A stretch of 8,064 bases of DNA from an uncultured Oxalobacteraceae bacterium (GCA_946478765.1 CAMLDH010000166.1:1-8064); one strand, 5' to 3'; numbered from the stretch's first letter, positions 1 through 7,341 are shown. The notes: generated from the letters alone by a model not told the origin. Numbers and translations: made by a program.

Positions 1-274
1 GGCCCTTGGCGGTGACCAGGTTGCCCATCATGAGGCGGTCGGCGATATACTGCTCCCCCGTATACATCTTGCGCACGGCCGTGCGCAACGCAATGACTTC
101 TTCCGATGTCTGGTTGGACTTTGCGCTGCCGAAGGCGCCGGTCAGCAGCGATACCGCACCGAGCACCACCAGGGCGGCAATACCCAGGTAAGCAATCCCC
201 TCAAGCAACGAAGCGCCTCGCTGATGCGCGAGTTTTTGTTGCACGCCTGGAAGAAATGATTTTGCTTTTTTCAT
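1..274 (-). CDS. pilS: Type IVb major prepilin PilS, N-terminal part (cut by window edge)
   Basis: This is the first 91 codons of a prepilin; the reading frame stays open to the left edge of the window. The start is the ATG at 274-272, preceded by a GAGGA ribosome binding site five bases upstream. The protein begins with a basic leader of 20 residues (MKKAKSFLPGVQQKLAHQRG) that ends in Gly20, the residue before prepilin peptidase cleavage. The mature protein would begin ASLLEGIAYLGIAALVV, with the invariant Glu at position +5 and a long hydrophobic helix used for membrane anchoring and for packing in the fibre. The longer leader and a mature first residue other than Phe fit class b pilins. 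The gene lies 25 bases after pilR, the R64 order. By family it is the pilus subunit, polymerised by PilR and PilQ. A minor pilin is less likely, because PilV normally comes further downstream. The C-terminal domain and its cysteines are not visible. Confidence 0.9.
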   Translation of the reverse strand, partial: MKKAKSFLPGVQQKLAHQRGASLLEGIAYLGIAALVVLGAVSLLTGAFGSAKSNQTSEEVIALRTAVRKMYTGEQYIADRLMMGNLVTAKG

Positions 275-299
275 GATGTTCCTCGTCTAGTTGATAGTT

Positions 300-1376
300 T
301 CAATGTACTACGCGCGTCATTGCTGCAATCTCATGCTGGATCCCGAAAAACCCGGTCACCAGCCATCCAATAACGATAGCCAACGTGGCAATCGAAAATC
401 CGTTCAAGACCTTCATCTGGACCGAAATCTGTTCAATCCCCTCTTCCATCCATTCGTCGGCCATGAGCTTGAGTGCCTCGCCAAAGCCTCTGTACTCCGC
501 GTACACGCACAGGTCGTCGATCACCTCCTCCGATGGAAAGCCGTAACCGGCATTGCGCAGCGCCTCCCCGCAATTGAGGCCGGAGCGAACGCCGAGCAGC
601 GCACCGTCGAGGCGCTCGCGCAGCCACGGATCGGCCAGATCGGCCAGGCGGGTCAGCGATTTCTCGACGGTGACGCCGGCCGATTGCAAGGCCGAGAAGG
701 CCAGCAGAAAGCCGCTTCCGGTCACCAGCCGGTAAATGGAAAACGGCGCGAACCTGTCGAAAAAGACGCGGACGTTGCCGCGCCAGCGCGGCATCGCGGC
801 CACCATCCCGATCAGGGCAAGCACCAGCGCAACGACGAAGTACAGCATCCAGTTCTGCACCAGCACCGACATGATGTACAGCGACTTTGCCGCGCCGTGC
901 CAGCCGGAAGGGTCGACGATACGGGTGAACTCCGGGATCACCCGGGTGCCGAACATATAGATGTAGACGATGATGAGAAACAGTATCGCCATCGGATAGG
1001 CGACGCCGCCCAGGATGACCGCCTTGATCTTGCGCTGTGCCTGCACCACGTCGATCAACGCCAGCAACGCGATTTCCATGTTCCCGGACTGTTCGCCGGC
1101 CATCAGTATCATCCGCTCGGTTTTGGGCGCCCACCACTCCAGGCCTTCCGACAGCATCCGGCCATTCTGCACCAGGCGCCGGCAATCGTCGAGCACGACG
1201 GCAAGCGGCTCGTTCGGCTTGCGTCCTTTGTCCGACGCCCGGTCGCGCAACTCCTCCAGTATCCGCAGCAACGGCAAGCCGTTGGCAAGCATCTTGGCGA
1301 TTTTGCGGTACAAGCGCACCCGCACCGAGTCCGAGAACTGGGTTTTCGCCCACCAGCGGTTGACATCAACCTGCAC
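300..1376 (-). CDS. pilR: Inner-membrane platform protein PilR (GspF/T2SSF family)
   Basis: This 358-residue polytopic inner-membrane protein forms the platform on which the PilQ ATPase acts to extract and assemble pilin. Three hydrophobic segments are visible at about residues 119-142, 176-195 and 325-347. They flank two cytoplasmic T2SSF-type repeats (about 20-118 and 215-324). The first repeat carries the family motif ERMILMAGEQSGNM (88-100). I place the start at a GTG (1376-1374), because a perfect AGGAGG sits six bases upstream and the result is an 11-base overlap with pilQ. An ATG at 1409 would add 11 Arg-rich residues (MARRAIRRRRH), but the reading of those bases as the ribosome binding site explains them better. 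pilQ precedes it and pilS follows after 25 bases. Length and topology are normal for PilR of R64-type pili. A GspF of a type II secretion system is unlikely given the neighbours. Confidence 0.92.
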   Translation of the reverse strand: MQVDVNRWWAKTQFSDSVRVRLYRKIAKMLANGLPLLRILEELRDRASDKGRKPNEPLAVVLDDCRRLVQNGRMLSEGLEWWAPKTERMILMAGEQSGNMEIALLALIDVVQAQRKIKAVILGGVAYPMAILFLIIVYIYMFGTRVIPEFTRIVDPSGWHGAAKSLYIMSVLVQNWMLYFVVALVLALIGMVAAMPRWRGNVRVFFDRFAPFSIYRLVTGSGFLLAFSALQSAGVTVEKSLTRLADLADPWLRERLDGALLGVRSGLNCGEALRNAGYGFPSEEVIDDLCVYAEYRGFGEALKLMADEWMEEGIEQISVQMKVLNGFSIATLAIVIGWLVTGFFGIQHEIAAMTRVVH

Positions 1377-2976
1377 GTGTCGCCTCCTGCGGATAGCGCG
1401 GCGCGCCATGCGGCGTCATCGTGGCGAGATGGCCCACCACCTTTTCCGCCATGCGCGGATCGACCAGCCCGGCGGCGATTTTTTCGATTGCGTGTTCGAG
1501 GATCGTTTTTCCGCCCAGCTCATGCAGCCAGTACGCGACCGCTTCCGTTTTTTCGCCGGCGCGGATGTACTTGAAAAACTGGTCGTCCGGAACGATGACT
1601 TCCGCGATCACGGAACGGCCGACCGTGCCTTGTTGCTTGCAATGCTCACAGCCGGGGCCGGCGATGCGTACCTTGTGCATGTCGTTGCCGACCGCACGCT
1701 GGACGCGTGCGTAGGCGGCCAAGGGCAATTCATGCGGATGATCGACCAGGGACTTGCTGCAGTGCGGGCACAAGACCTTGACAAGGCGTTGGCTGATCAG
1801 GCCGGTGACAATGGTATGGTCGGCCACCAGGCTCAGCGGAAGACCGAGGTCGACCAGCCGGTCGACAATCGCGACCGCGCTGTTGGCATGCACCGTGGTC
1901 CACACCTGGTGTCCGGTCATCGAGGCGCGCAATGCGTTTTGCGCGGAGGCGCCGTCGCGCATTTCGCCGATCATGATCACATCCGGGTCCAGGCGCATCG
2001 CGTTCGAGATCGCTGCCGCGAACTGGCGCGAGCGGTCGGCTTCCGTGCTCGCGTTGGTGACGGCGGTCTGCACCGCGCCCTCGATCGGATATTCGACCGG
2101 GTCTTCCACGGTGAGGACATGCAGCTTGCCCTCCGCCTCGATGAGTTCGCCGGTCAGGATGCGCTGCAGGGTGGTCGATTTTCCGGAGCCCGTGGGGCCG
2201 CTGATGATGTTCATGCCGCTCGGCTGCTCTTTCAGTTGCTGCAGCATCTCCGCATGCGCCTCGCTGAACCCGAGCGGGCGCAGATCGACGTTGTCGCCGG
2301 CATCGTTGTACAAAAGGCGCAACACCATGACCGCGCCTTCGCTGGTGGGCGCGGTGGCGATCCGTACGCCGTACAACTTGGGCGGCAGTTTGTCGCGATC
2401 GGCGATGCTGGCGTCCTGGCGTTCCATGGGCTTGTAGGAGTTGTCGGAAACCGAGGTCATCGCGCCATACAGCGTTGCCAGCAAGCGTTCTCCGTATTCC
2501 CGCGTCTGGCTTCCCGCCAGCACCAGATCGTTGTGTATGCGGAAGTGGATTTCGGTACAACTCTTCTTCACGCGGATATGGATGTCGGATGCGCGCGCGC
2601 CGCACGCCTTGGTCAAGAGATCTTTGGCCGTTACCTGCATCATCGAGTGCTCTTGATGACGCTCCGTCGTCTCGGACGCGCCGCTCTGGTAGGCGCGGTA
2701 GATCGTCTCGATCTTGGTGTAGACGACCTGGAAGGGCCGATGCATCTTCTCCAGTCTGGCCTGGTAGGAGAGGACATGAGGATTGAGGCTCTGCCCCTCG
2801 GCAACCAGCAAGCGCCCGTCGTTCAACAGGCACAGCAGTTTTTTCTCTTCCGCACTCGCCTCAAACACACCAGTGCGGCTCACCACGCCGACGCCGGTGA
2901 AGTCGCCGACGGCTTTGGCCTGGCCGACACGGACTGCCGGATTGAGTTCCGGCTTTTTCATCATGGAAAGATTCAT
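1366..2976 (-). CDS. pilQ: Pilus assembly ATPase PilQ (GspE/VirB11 secretion ATPase family)
   Basis: This 536-residue cytoplasmic hexameric ATPase powers pilus extension. The N-terminal ~110 residues are variable and probably bind partner proteins. The nucleotide-binding core starts with ASDIHIR (129-135). It has the Walker A loop GPTGSGKS (260-267, catalytic Lys266), the Asp box EDPVEYPIEG (291-300), Walker B IMIGEMRD (334-341, Glu338) and the His box TTVHANSA (360-367, His363). Two CxxC pairs, C403/C406 and C443/C446, form the zinc-binding tetracysteine typical of assembly (extension) ATPases. The start codon overlaps the pilP stop as ATGA (2976-2973), with GAAAGGCG upstream, so coupled translation is likely. 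It ends 11 bases inside pilR. All catalytic residues are present and the length is usual for R64 PilQ. The name PilQ here follows R64 nomenclature; it is not the PilQ secretin of type IVa pili. No separate retraction ATPase is seen in the window. Confidence 0.95.
   Translation of the reverse strand: MNLSMMKKPELNPAVRVGQAKAVGDFTGVGVVSRTGVFEASAEEKKLLCLLNDGRLLVAEGQSLNPHVLSYQARLEKMHRPFQVVYTKIETIYRAYQSGASETTERHQEHSMMQVTAKDLLTKACGARASDIHIRVKKSCTEIHFRIHNDLVLAGSQTREYGERLLATLYGAMTSVSDNSYKPMERQDASIADRDKLPPKLYGVRIATAPTSEGAVMVLRLLYNDAGDNVDLRPLGFSEAHAEMLQQLKEQPSGMNIISGPTGSGKSTTLQRILTGELIEAEGKLHVLTVEDPVEYPIEGAVQTAVTNASTEADRSRQFAAAISNAMRLDPDVIMIGEMRDGASAQNALRASMTGHQVWTTVHANSAVAIVDRLVDLGLPLSLVADHTIVTGLISQRLVKVLCPHCSKSLVDHPHELPLAAYARVQRAVGNDMHKVRIAGPGCEHCKQQGTVGRSVIAEVIVPDDQFFKYIRAGEKTEAVAYWLHELGGKTILEHAIEKIAAGLVDPRMAEKVVGHLATMTPHGAPRYPQEATRAG
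1383..1388 (-). promoter_or_regulatory. Ribosome binding site that sets the GTG start of pilR
   Basis: The minus strand reads AGGAGG at 1388-1383, followed by a six-base spacer and GTG at 1376-1374. It lies inside the 3' end of pilQ, so ribosomes ending pilQ at 1366 would be close to the restart site. This perfect match to the 16S rRNA tail is the reason for preferring GTG over the ATG at 1409, within whose reading frame it would otherwise encode Arg-Arg. Confidence 0.75.
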
Positions 2977-3482
2977 TTCACGGCGCCTTTCGGTGCCGCT
3001 GTCGGAAGCGGCAGGATCAGCCCGGGCACCGGGAGGTTCGGGTTGAACGTGGCCGACCGCGGCGCATAACGAGCGAGGTGAATGCGCTTTTTCCCCTTTT
3101 GGACGATCACGCTGCTCGGCGCGACCGAAACAACCCGCATGCCGTTGGAAAGGAAATCCCCCGCCTGCACGTCGATGATGCTCCCGTCGCTGAGTTGCAG
3201 CGTTGCAAACATGGTACGGCCGAGGCCTTCAACCCCTTGGACAATGGGATCCCCCACCGCCGGAGGGCTCTGCGCAAGGTGGTTGCTCGCGTTTTGCTTG
3301 GCGGCTATTTCGTTCTGCCTGGTGAGTATGCTGGCCTGCACATCAAGCTGTCTTTCGCGCGCTTTGAGTAGCAATGTCTCGGCCTCGATCTGGGTCAACT
3401 TGTCCGAGGTGGGGTCTGCGAAAACGGCGCTGCAGGACAGCAGCGCGGCCAGAAACACCATGTGTTTTGTACTATTTGACAT
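2973..3482 (-). CDS. pilP: Type IVb pilus biogenesis protein PilP (periplasmic)
   Basis: This 169-residue exported protein belongs to the R64 PilP family. Residues 1-22 are a Sec signal peptide with likely cleavage at VFA|DP. There is no lipobox at that site. Residues about 25-65 are charged and heptad-like (TQIEAETLLLKARERQL...), a probable coiled coil. A compact beta-rich domain follows (about 88-145), with the pattern TLQLSDGSIIDVQAGD...VIVQKGKKRIHL typical of PilP/GspC-like HR domains. By analogy it links the inner-membrane subcomplex to the secretin, probably through PilO and PilN. The start ATG at 3482-3480 has GAGGGAG seven bases upstream and overlaps the end of pilO by 11 bases. The stop TGA overlaps the pilQ start. 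An internal ATG (residue 8) is possible but would weaken the signal peptide. The short Pro-rich tail after residue 150 is not conserved in any way I can recognise. Confidence 0.9.
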   Translation of the reverse strand: MSNSTKHMVFLAALLSCSAVFADPTSDKLTQIEAETLLLKARERQLDVQASILTRQNEIAAKQNASNHLAQSPPAVGDPIVQGVEGLGRTMFATLQLSDGSIIDVQAGDFLSNGMRVVSVAPSSVIVQKGKKRIHLARYAPRSATFNPNLPVPGLILPLPTAAPKGAVK

Positions 3483-4737
3483 ACATCACTCCCTCAATTG
3501 ACCACTCACCGCCACGGTAGCCGAGCTTGTCGATACGTACACCCGGCTTATCGAGCACTATTGCAACCGTAACCGGATCCAGACCATGTGTATTCAACTT
3601 GAATGCATACGTCTGCCACTGAGGGGGGAGAGCTTCTGGTCCCGCAGTTTTCGGCGTGACGCTCGTAATTTTGTGCGGTACGCCCATCAGTTGCAGTTGG
3701 GAGACGATTGGCTCCAATAGCTCTTTGCGGTTAAGCAGCGATTCGGCGTCTTTCCGTTCAAGGGTCAACCGTTCCGAGTAGCTCGCCTTTTCACCGCTTA
3801 CGTCGAATTCGGCGCCGGGCACCTGCGCGCGCAGGAAGGCCACCGTCGAATATTTGCGGGACCACGAGTAGGTTACCCGGTCGGCGGTGCATGCATAGTC
3901 ATCAAGGCTCCAGCCGCCGGGCGTCAGGTAGGACAGCCGGTCGACGCAAGCCTGGGCCGTGCGCCGCGGCGCGGGTTTGCCGCCCCAGGGAGGCGGCTGC
4001 AACGACGGCGCCGCCTGGTTCAACATTTTCTGGCGCGCCGTTGCGATGGCCAGATCGCGCTCCCGCTCAGCCTGTACGCGTTGGTGGTACTGCCAGTACG
4101 CAGCGCCTGCAACTGCAACCGCGACCACCAGTCCGGCCGCCGCAGCCATCCGCCGGTACGGCTTCTTGGTGTGCAACTGCTGCAAGCCCCACCAGCGATG
4201 CGCCCGGATACTGCCATCCTTGTGGTGCGGAATCAGGCTTTCGATGCTGCGGGCTTCGAAGTTGTGGAAACCATAGTCAGCGAGTTCCGCGTCGCCGATC
4301 ACGACATTCCAGCCACCCAAACCATAGTCGCCGTGCAAGCGCTCGAGCACCTCTTCCTTGGTGCCGGCAAAATCGCCGTTCGGAAGGAAGTTGGCATCCC
4401 GCACCGCAAAATACGCCCACATCCCGTCCGGCAGCTTCAATGCGGCAAGCCAGTTGTGGACCCGCTGCTTCTCACCGTCGTAATAGGCGCCTTCAATGGC
4501 AAGCGTCTTGGACACGACTGCGCCAAGAGAGAACATGCCGCGCCGCGCACCGTCGGAGGTTTGCGCGAATCCGGCTTGCGCAGTCGACTGGTCGGTGCGC
4601 ACAACCCACAGGTCGGAATCGATCTTCCTGGCCAGCTCCATCGCCTCCCTGACCAACTCGCGCGGCCGGGAGAGCGACTGCCAGAAAAGACCACAGACAA
4701 ATCTGTGCTTTTCTATCTGGGTAACATGGATCGCCAT
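3472..4737 (-). CDS. pilO: Type IVb pilin accessory protein PilO (PilO2/PAP_PilO family)
   Basis: This 421-residue bitopic inner-membrane protein has a large cytoplasmic N-terminal domain (about 1-195), one transmembrane helix (about 197-215, AAAAGLVVAVAVAGAAYW), a short charged helix (216-240) and a periplasmic domain (about 255-421). The N-terminus MAIHVTQIEKHRFVCGLFWQ and the motif around WNVVIGDAELADYGFHNF are characteristic of the R64 PilO group. That arrangement resembles fused PilM/PilN/PilO functions of type IVa pili, in which a cytoplasmic actin-like or GspL-like part recruits the ATPase; this comparison is inference. Two periplasmic cysteines, C264 and C283, could form a disulfide. 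The start is the ATG at 4737-4735 with AAGGGAAA eight bases upstream, 18 bases after the pilN stop. The gene overlaps pilP by 11 bases. It is unrelated in sequence to the short PilO of type IVa systems. Confidence 0.92.
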   Translation of the reverse strand: MAIHVTQIEKHRFVCGLFWQSLSRPRELVREAMELARKIDSDLWVVRTDQSTAQAGFAQTSDGARRGMFSLGAVVSKTLAIEGAYYDGEKQRVHNWLAALKLPDGMWAYFAVRDANFLPNGDFAGTKEEVLERLHGDYGLGGWNVVIGDAELADYGFHNFEARSIESLIPHHKDGSIRAHRWWGLQQLHTKKPYRRMAAAAGLVVAVAVAGAAYWQYHQRVQAERERDLAIATARQKMLNQAAPSLQPPPWGGKPAPRRTAQACVDRLSYLTPGGWSLDDYACTADRVTYSWSRKYSTVAFLRAQVPGAEFDVSGEKASYSERLTLERKDAESLLNRKELLEPIVSQLQLMGVPHKITSVTPKTAGPEALPPQWQTYAFKLNTHGLDPVTVAIVLDKPGVRIDKLGYRGGEWSIEGVMYVK

Positions 4738-4755
4738 GGTGCGATTTCCCTTTGT

Positions 4756-6456
4756 TCAGGGCCCGAGCGTCGTTGGCGTGATCAGGATCACGATCGATTC
4801 CTTGCTGGTGCCTGCCTTGTAGCCGCCACCCAGCGCGTAGTTGCGGGCATCGCCGACGCCCTGCCGATCCAGATTGTCGTCGGTTTGCTCGAAGCCGCTG
4901 ATGATGAGCGTCTCGTTCGACTTCATCGACACGCGCTGCAGGAAATTGCGCGTGTCGATTTCGGGCGATTCGATCTTGCTCGTGCCGCTTTGCACTTCGC
5001 GTATCCGGCGCAGCGAAGAGATATCGGTCGAGAATTGCAGCAGTACCGTGCCGTTGGTGAGCACATGCGGAAGAATGCTCATGTTGAAACCCGACGTGAC
5101 GCTCCCCGGCACCAGCGTGGTGGTCGTCCCTACCTGCGACACCACGGTGGTTTGCGACGATTGCAGGTAGGAGGTCTGCTTCGCCACCTGCACCGGAACC
5201 GGCTGATTATTGAGCGTGATCACCGATGCGGTGGTTTGACGCCGCACCTTGCCTTGCTTGGACAGGGCATTGATGACCGCCGTAGTGCCGGCGAATTTCG
5301 AATTGCCGACAACGCCGGCAAAGAAACTATTGTCATCCACGCTGACCGGCAACGCACTCGTAATACCGTACTGCTGGTTCAAGTTTTTGTACACCAGGTT
5401 CCAGTTGATGCCGTAGTCGTCGGCATTGCTCAGGCTGACCGACAGGACCGTCACGTTGATCACGACTTGTCGCGACATTGCCTTGTTTTCATTGTCGATG
5501 TAGGCAGCAACGCGATCGAGCGAATCGGGCGTGTCGACGACGGTGATGGAGCCGGTTGCGGGTGAAGTCACGACTTTACCGTATGCGGAGAGCATCGCCT
5601 TTACCGTGTTTTCGATGCTGCCGTAGATGGACAGACGCGAGACCACTGCCGTGTTCTGGCTGTTATTTGCAGTCACGCTAGAGCCTCCGCTCCCCCCCCC
5701 GCCCCCGGCCCCGCCTCCCGCGCCTCCGCTGACGCCCCCGACGGAAGTGGCGCCGCTGGCGACCGTCGCGTTGAACGTGGAATCGCCGGGAATCGTACTG
5801 ATCTGGAAGGTGCGCGAGTCGGTATGGTAAAAGTGGATGACGCCGTCGGCATACTTCCACGAGACGCCGAAGCGCGCAGCGGCGGTATCGAGCAAGCCTT
5901 TGAAGTTGCCGTTTGCGTAGTGAATACGGATAGACGCGGGAGCGGCGATGGAAGCCGGCGCCTGCATGGCGCCGAAGCCCGGGCGCGGCACCATCACTCC
6001 ACTCGGCGGCAAGGCACTTGTCCCGGCCGGGGCCATGCCCGTCATACCCGCCATACCCGCCGGACCGCCTGTGGATGTGCCGCTCCCCGCTTCGGCAATG
6101 CGCACCGCGTCAGGCGTGACCTTGGTCGGAAGCCCCGAACGCAAGGAGATGCGTTCGGCCAGTTCCGAGAGGGAGGCCACGGTCTTGTCGAATGTGGCAT
6201 CTTGGTAGAAGATATTCGGCAGCACAGGCGGGCCAAGTTTGACGACGTCCTTTCCCAGCCATATCCCTTTTTCATGCGCCACCGTAGGCGGCGACTTCAC
6301 GACGACGCCCGGCGCGGTGCGCCCCGTGTCTTTCACTAACGTGGAAATCTTGTCGCCTGCCTCATCAATTCTGCTGTCGATCTTTTCGGACAATCCGGTG
6401 CAAGCTGATAGCAGGAACAGGGTCGACAGGGTGGTTGAGAGTCTGGCAGCCATCAT
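4756..6456 (-). CDS. pilN: PilN lipoprotein secretin of the type IVb pilus
   Basis: This 566-residue outer-membrane secretin is the channel through which the pilus leaves the cell. A signal peptide ends in the lipobox LSAC (Cys19), so the mature protein is lipid-anchored. Domains in order: a short N-terminal region, a low-complexity Gly/Ala/Met/Pro linker (about 121-173), an STN/N0-like domain (about 174-220), a glycine/serine-rich linker (about 238-260), a secretin N1-type domain (about 262-325) and the beta-barrel secretin domain (about 405-563, ending IVILITPTTLGP). The motif ETLIISGFEQTDDN...YALGGG is that of the R64 PilN/BfpB group and not of GspD. The start ATG at 6456 overlaps the preceding stop as ATGA, with AAAGGAA upstream; a second ATG follows at once. 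The glycine linker contains a run of nine G in the coding strand, where a one-base slip stops translation before the channel domain. Length is normal for the family. Confidence 0.95.
   Translation of the reverse strand: MMAARLSTTLSTLFLLSACTGLSEKIDSRIDEAGDKISTLVKDTGRTAPGVVVKSPPTVAHEKGIWLGKDVVKLGPPVLPNIFYQDATFDKTVASLSELAERISLRSGLPTKVTPDAVRIAEAGSGTSTGGPAGMAGMTGMAPAGTSALPPSGVMVPRPGFGAMQAPASIAAPASIRIHYANGNFKGLLDTAAARFGVSWKYADGVIHFYHTDSRTFQISTIPGDSTFNATVASGATSVGGVSGGAGGGAGGGGGSGGSSVTANNSQNTAVVSRLSIYGSIENTVKAMLSAYGKVVTSPATGSITVVDTPDSLDRVAAYIDNENKAMSRQVVINVTVLSVSLSNADDYGINWNLVYKNLNQQYGITSALPVSVDDNSFFAGVVGNSKFAGTTAVINALSKQGKVRRQTTASVITLNNQPVPVQVAKQTSYLQSSQTTVVSQVGTTTTLVPGSVTSGFNMSILPHVLTNGTVLLQFSTDISSLRRIREVQSGTSKIESPEIDTRNFLQRVSMKSNETLIISGFEQTDDNLDRQGVGDARNYALGGGYKAGTSKESIVILITPTTLGP
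5692..5700 (-). repeat. Run of nine G in pilN, potential slippage site
   Basis: The plus strand has nine C at 5692-5700, so the pilN coding strand has nine G forming three GGG glycine codons. On the minus strand it follows GGGGC- and GGGGG-rich sequence, so that four G runs of three or more lie close together (about 5692-5720), a classic G-quadruplex pattern. Adding one G brings TAG at 5680-5678 into frame; losing one G brings TGA at 5675-5673 into frame. Either change would leave about 260 residues without the secretin barrel. Confidence 0.75.
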
Positions 6457-7217
6457 TCAGTTCCTTTCGTGACAATGCGCAGTACGCGGTTGCCCTCATA
6501 AAAAATCGCCTTCATCGGTATTTCGGCAGTTTCCATACTTTTTGCCACGAGCCCGACCGCTTCCACGAAGCTGCCGCGAATCTCGGTGCGTATACCCACC
6601 GCATAATCCACCGGAAGTTCCCACAACAGCTGCCAGCCTGCGACGGCCGCCCAACGCGCAAGCGTGGTGTTGAGTGTCTTGTCGGCCGGAGCGACTTCCC
6701 AGGACGATGCAGACGGTGCAGCGGGCACCGCCAGCGTAGCGGCGACTGGTGCAGCCGGCGCAAGTGCGACCGGCACGGGTGCGACCGGTTTCGCCGCCGG
6801 CACTGCCTGGGCGACACGGACTGCGGGGCTCGGCGCGACGTGCGGCGTTGCGCTCGCGATGGAATTCTCCACAGGGGTGAGTTTTGCGAGCAGCCCCTCG
6901 CTACCGCCAATGCCGACGGGCCGCGTGGCGACCGGCCGCGTAGCGGCAACGGCAGGGGCGCTGCTGCCTGAAGTCACGGCGACGTGCATCAAGTCGGCGT
7001 AGTCGTCTTCGCAATCGTCACCGCTCATAGCCAGCCCGAGATCGAGCTTCAGGTTCATCGCCTTCTCGTTAAGGGACGGATTCGGCAACGTCGGCGCAGC
7101 GGCTGCTCCCGGCCCGGCCGCCAGACTGCCGGCACTGGCAAAGCTGAGCATCGCGCTCAGTACGGTGACAGACAATTTTCTATGGTGCAGTTGCAGTAGA
7201 TGGTTTGCCGAATGCAT
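6453..7217 (-). CDS. pilL: PilL/TcpQ-domain pilus biogenesis protein, periplasmic
   Basis: This 254-residue exported protein has a signal peptide (about 1-34, basic HHRK followed by VTVLSAMLSFASAGSLAA), an acidic stretch around DDCEDDYADL (67-76), a long Ala/Pro/Val linker (about 83-171) and a C-terminal TcpQ domain (about 172-250; WEVAPADKTLNTTLARWA, then GWQLLWELPVDYAV, GSFVEAVG and IFYEGNRVLRIV). In Vibrio TCP, TcpQ is needed for stability and outer-membrane placement of the secretin TcpC. In R64, PilL carries this domain and precedes pilN. Here it should therefore assist PilN, directly downstream with a 4-base overlap. The start at 7217-7215 has AAGGAGA five bases upstream; a longer reading from 7334 has no such site and would bury the signal peptide. 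Unlike R64 PilL it shows no lipobox, the only cysteine being Cys69. The first gene of the operon. Confidence 0.85.
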   Translation of the reverse strand: MHSANHLLQLHHRKLSVTVLSAMLSFASAGSLAAGPGAAAAPTLPNPSLNEKAMNLKLDLGLAMSGDDCEDDYADLMHVAVTSGSSAPAVAATRPVATRPVGIGGSEGLLAKLTPVENSIASATPHVAPSPAVRVAQAVPAAKPVAPVPVALAPAAPVAATLAVPAAPSASSWEVAPADKTLNTTLARWAAVAGWQLLWELPVDYAVGIRTEIRGSFVEAVGLVAKSMETAEIPMKAIFYEGNRVLRIVTKGTE

Positions 7218-7222
7218 GCTTG

Positions 7223-7229
7223 TCTCCTT
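7223..7229 (-). promoter_or_regulatory. Ribosome binding site of the first pil gene
   Basis: The minus strand has AAGGAGA at 7229-7223, five bases before ATG at 7217. It fixes the start of the TcpQ-domain gene 39 codons inside the longest open frame, and gives a start directly followed by a normal signal peptide. Confidence 0.8.
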
Positions 7230-7341
7230 TTCATTGATCTTGGCGCTCAGGCAAGGACAGATGCCCCACTTTCTTTTTAACGCTTTGGGTCGGACTGATT
7301 TTCCGACTGCCGCTGCGGCGCCTGCCACTGCCAATCTCGGT

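Noticed and set aside
291..1574. Plus-strand open frame of 427 codons opposite pilR
   Set aside because: Shadow of pilR; Arg/His/Gln-rich with no motif.
1015..3069. Plus-strand open frame of 684 codons opposite pilQ and pilP
   Set aside because: It is antisense to two well-identified genes, has no recognisable domain and no ribosome site. Long antisense frames are common opposite high-GC genes.
4081..5565. Plus-strand open frame of 494 codons opposite pilN and pilO
   Set aside because: Same reason: composition shadow rich in Arg, His and Gln, with no domain.
7218..7334. Upstream extension of the TcpQ-domain gene to an ATG at 7334
   Set aside because: No ribosome site there, and the signal peptide would be buried 39 residues in; the AAGGAGA site supports the ATG at 7217.
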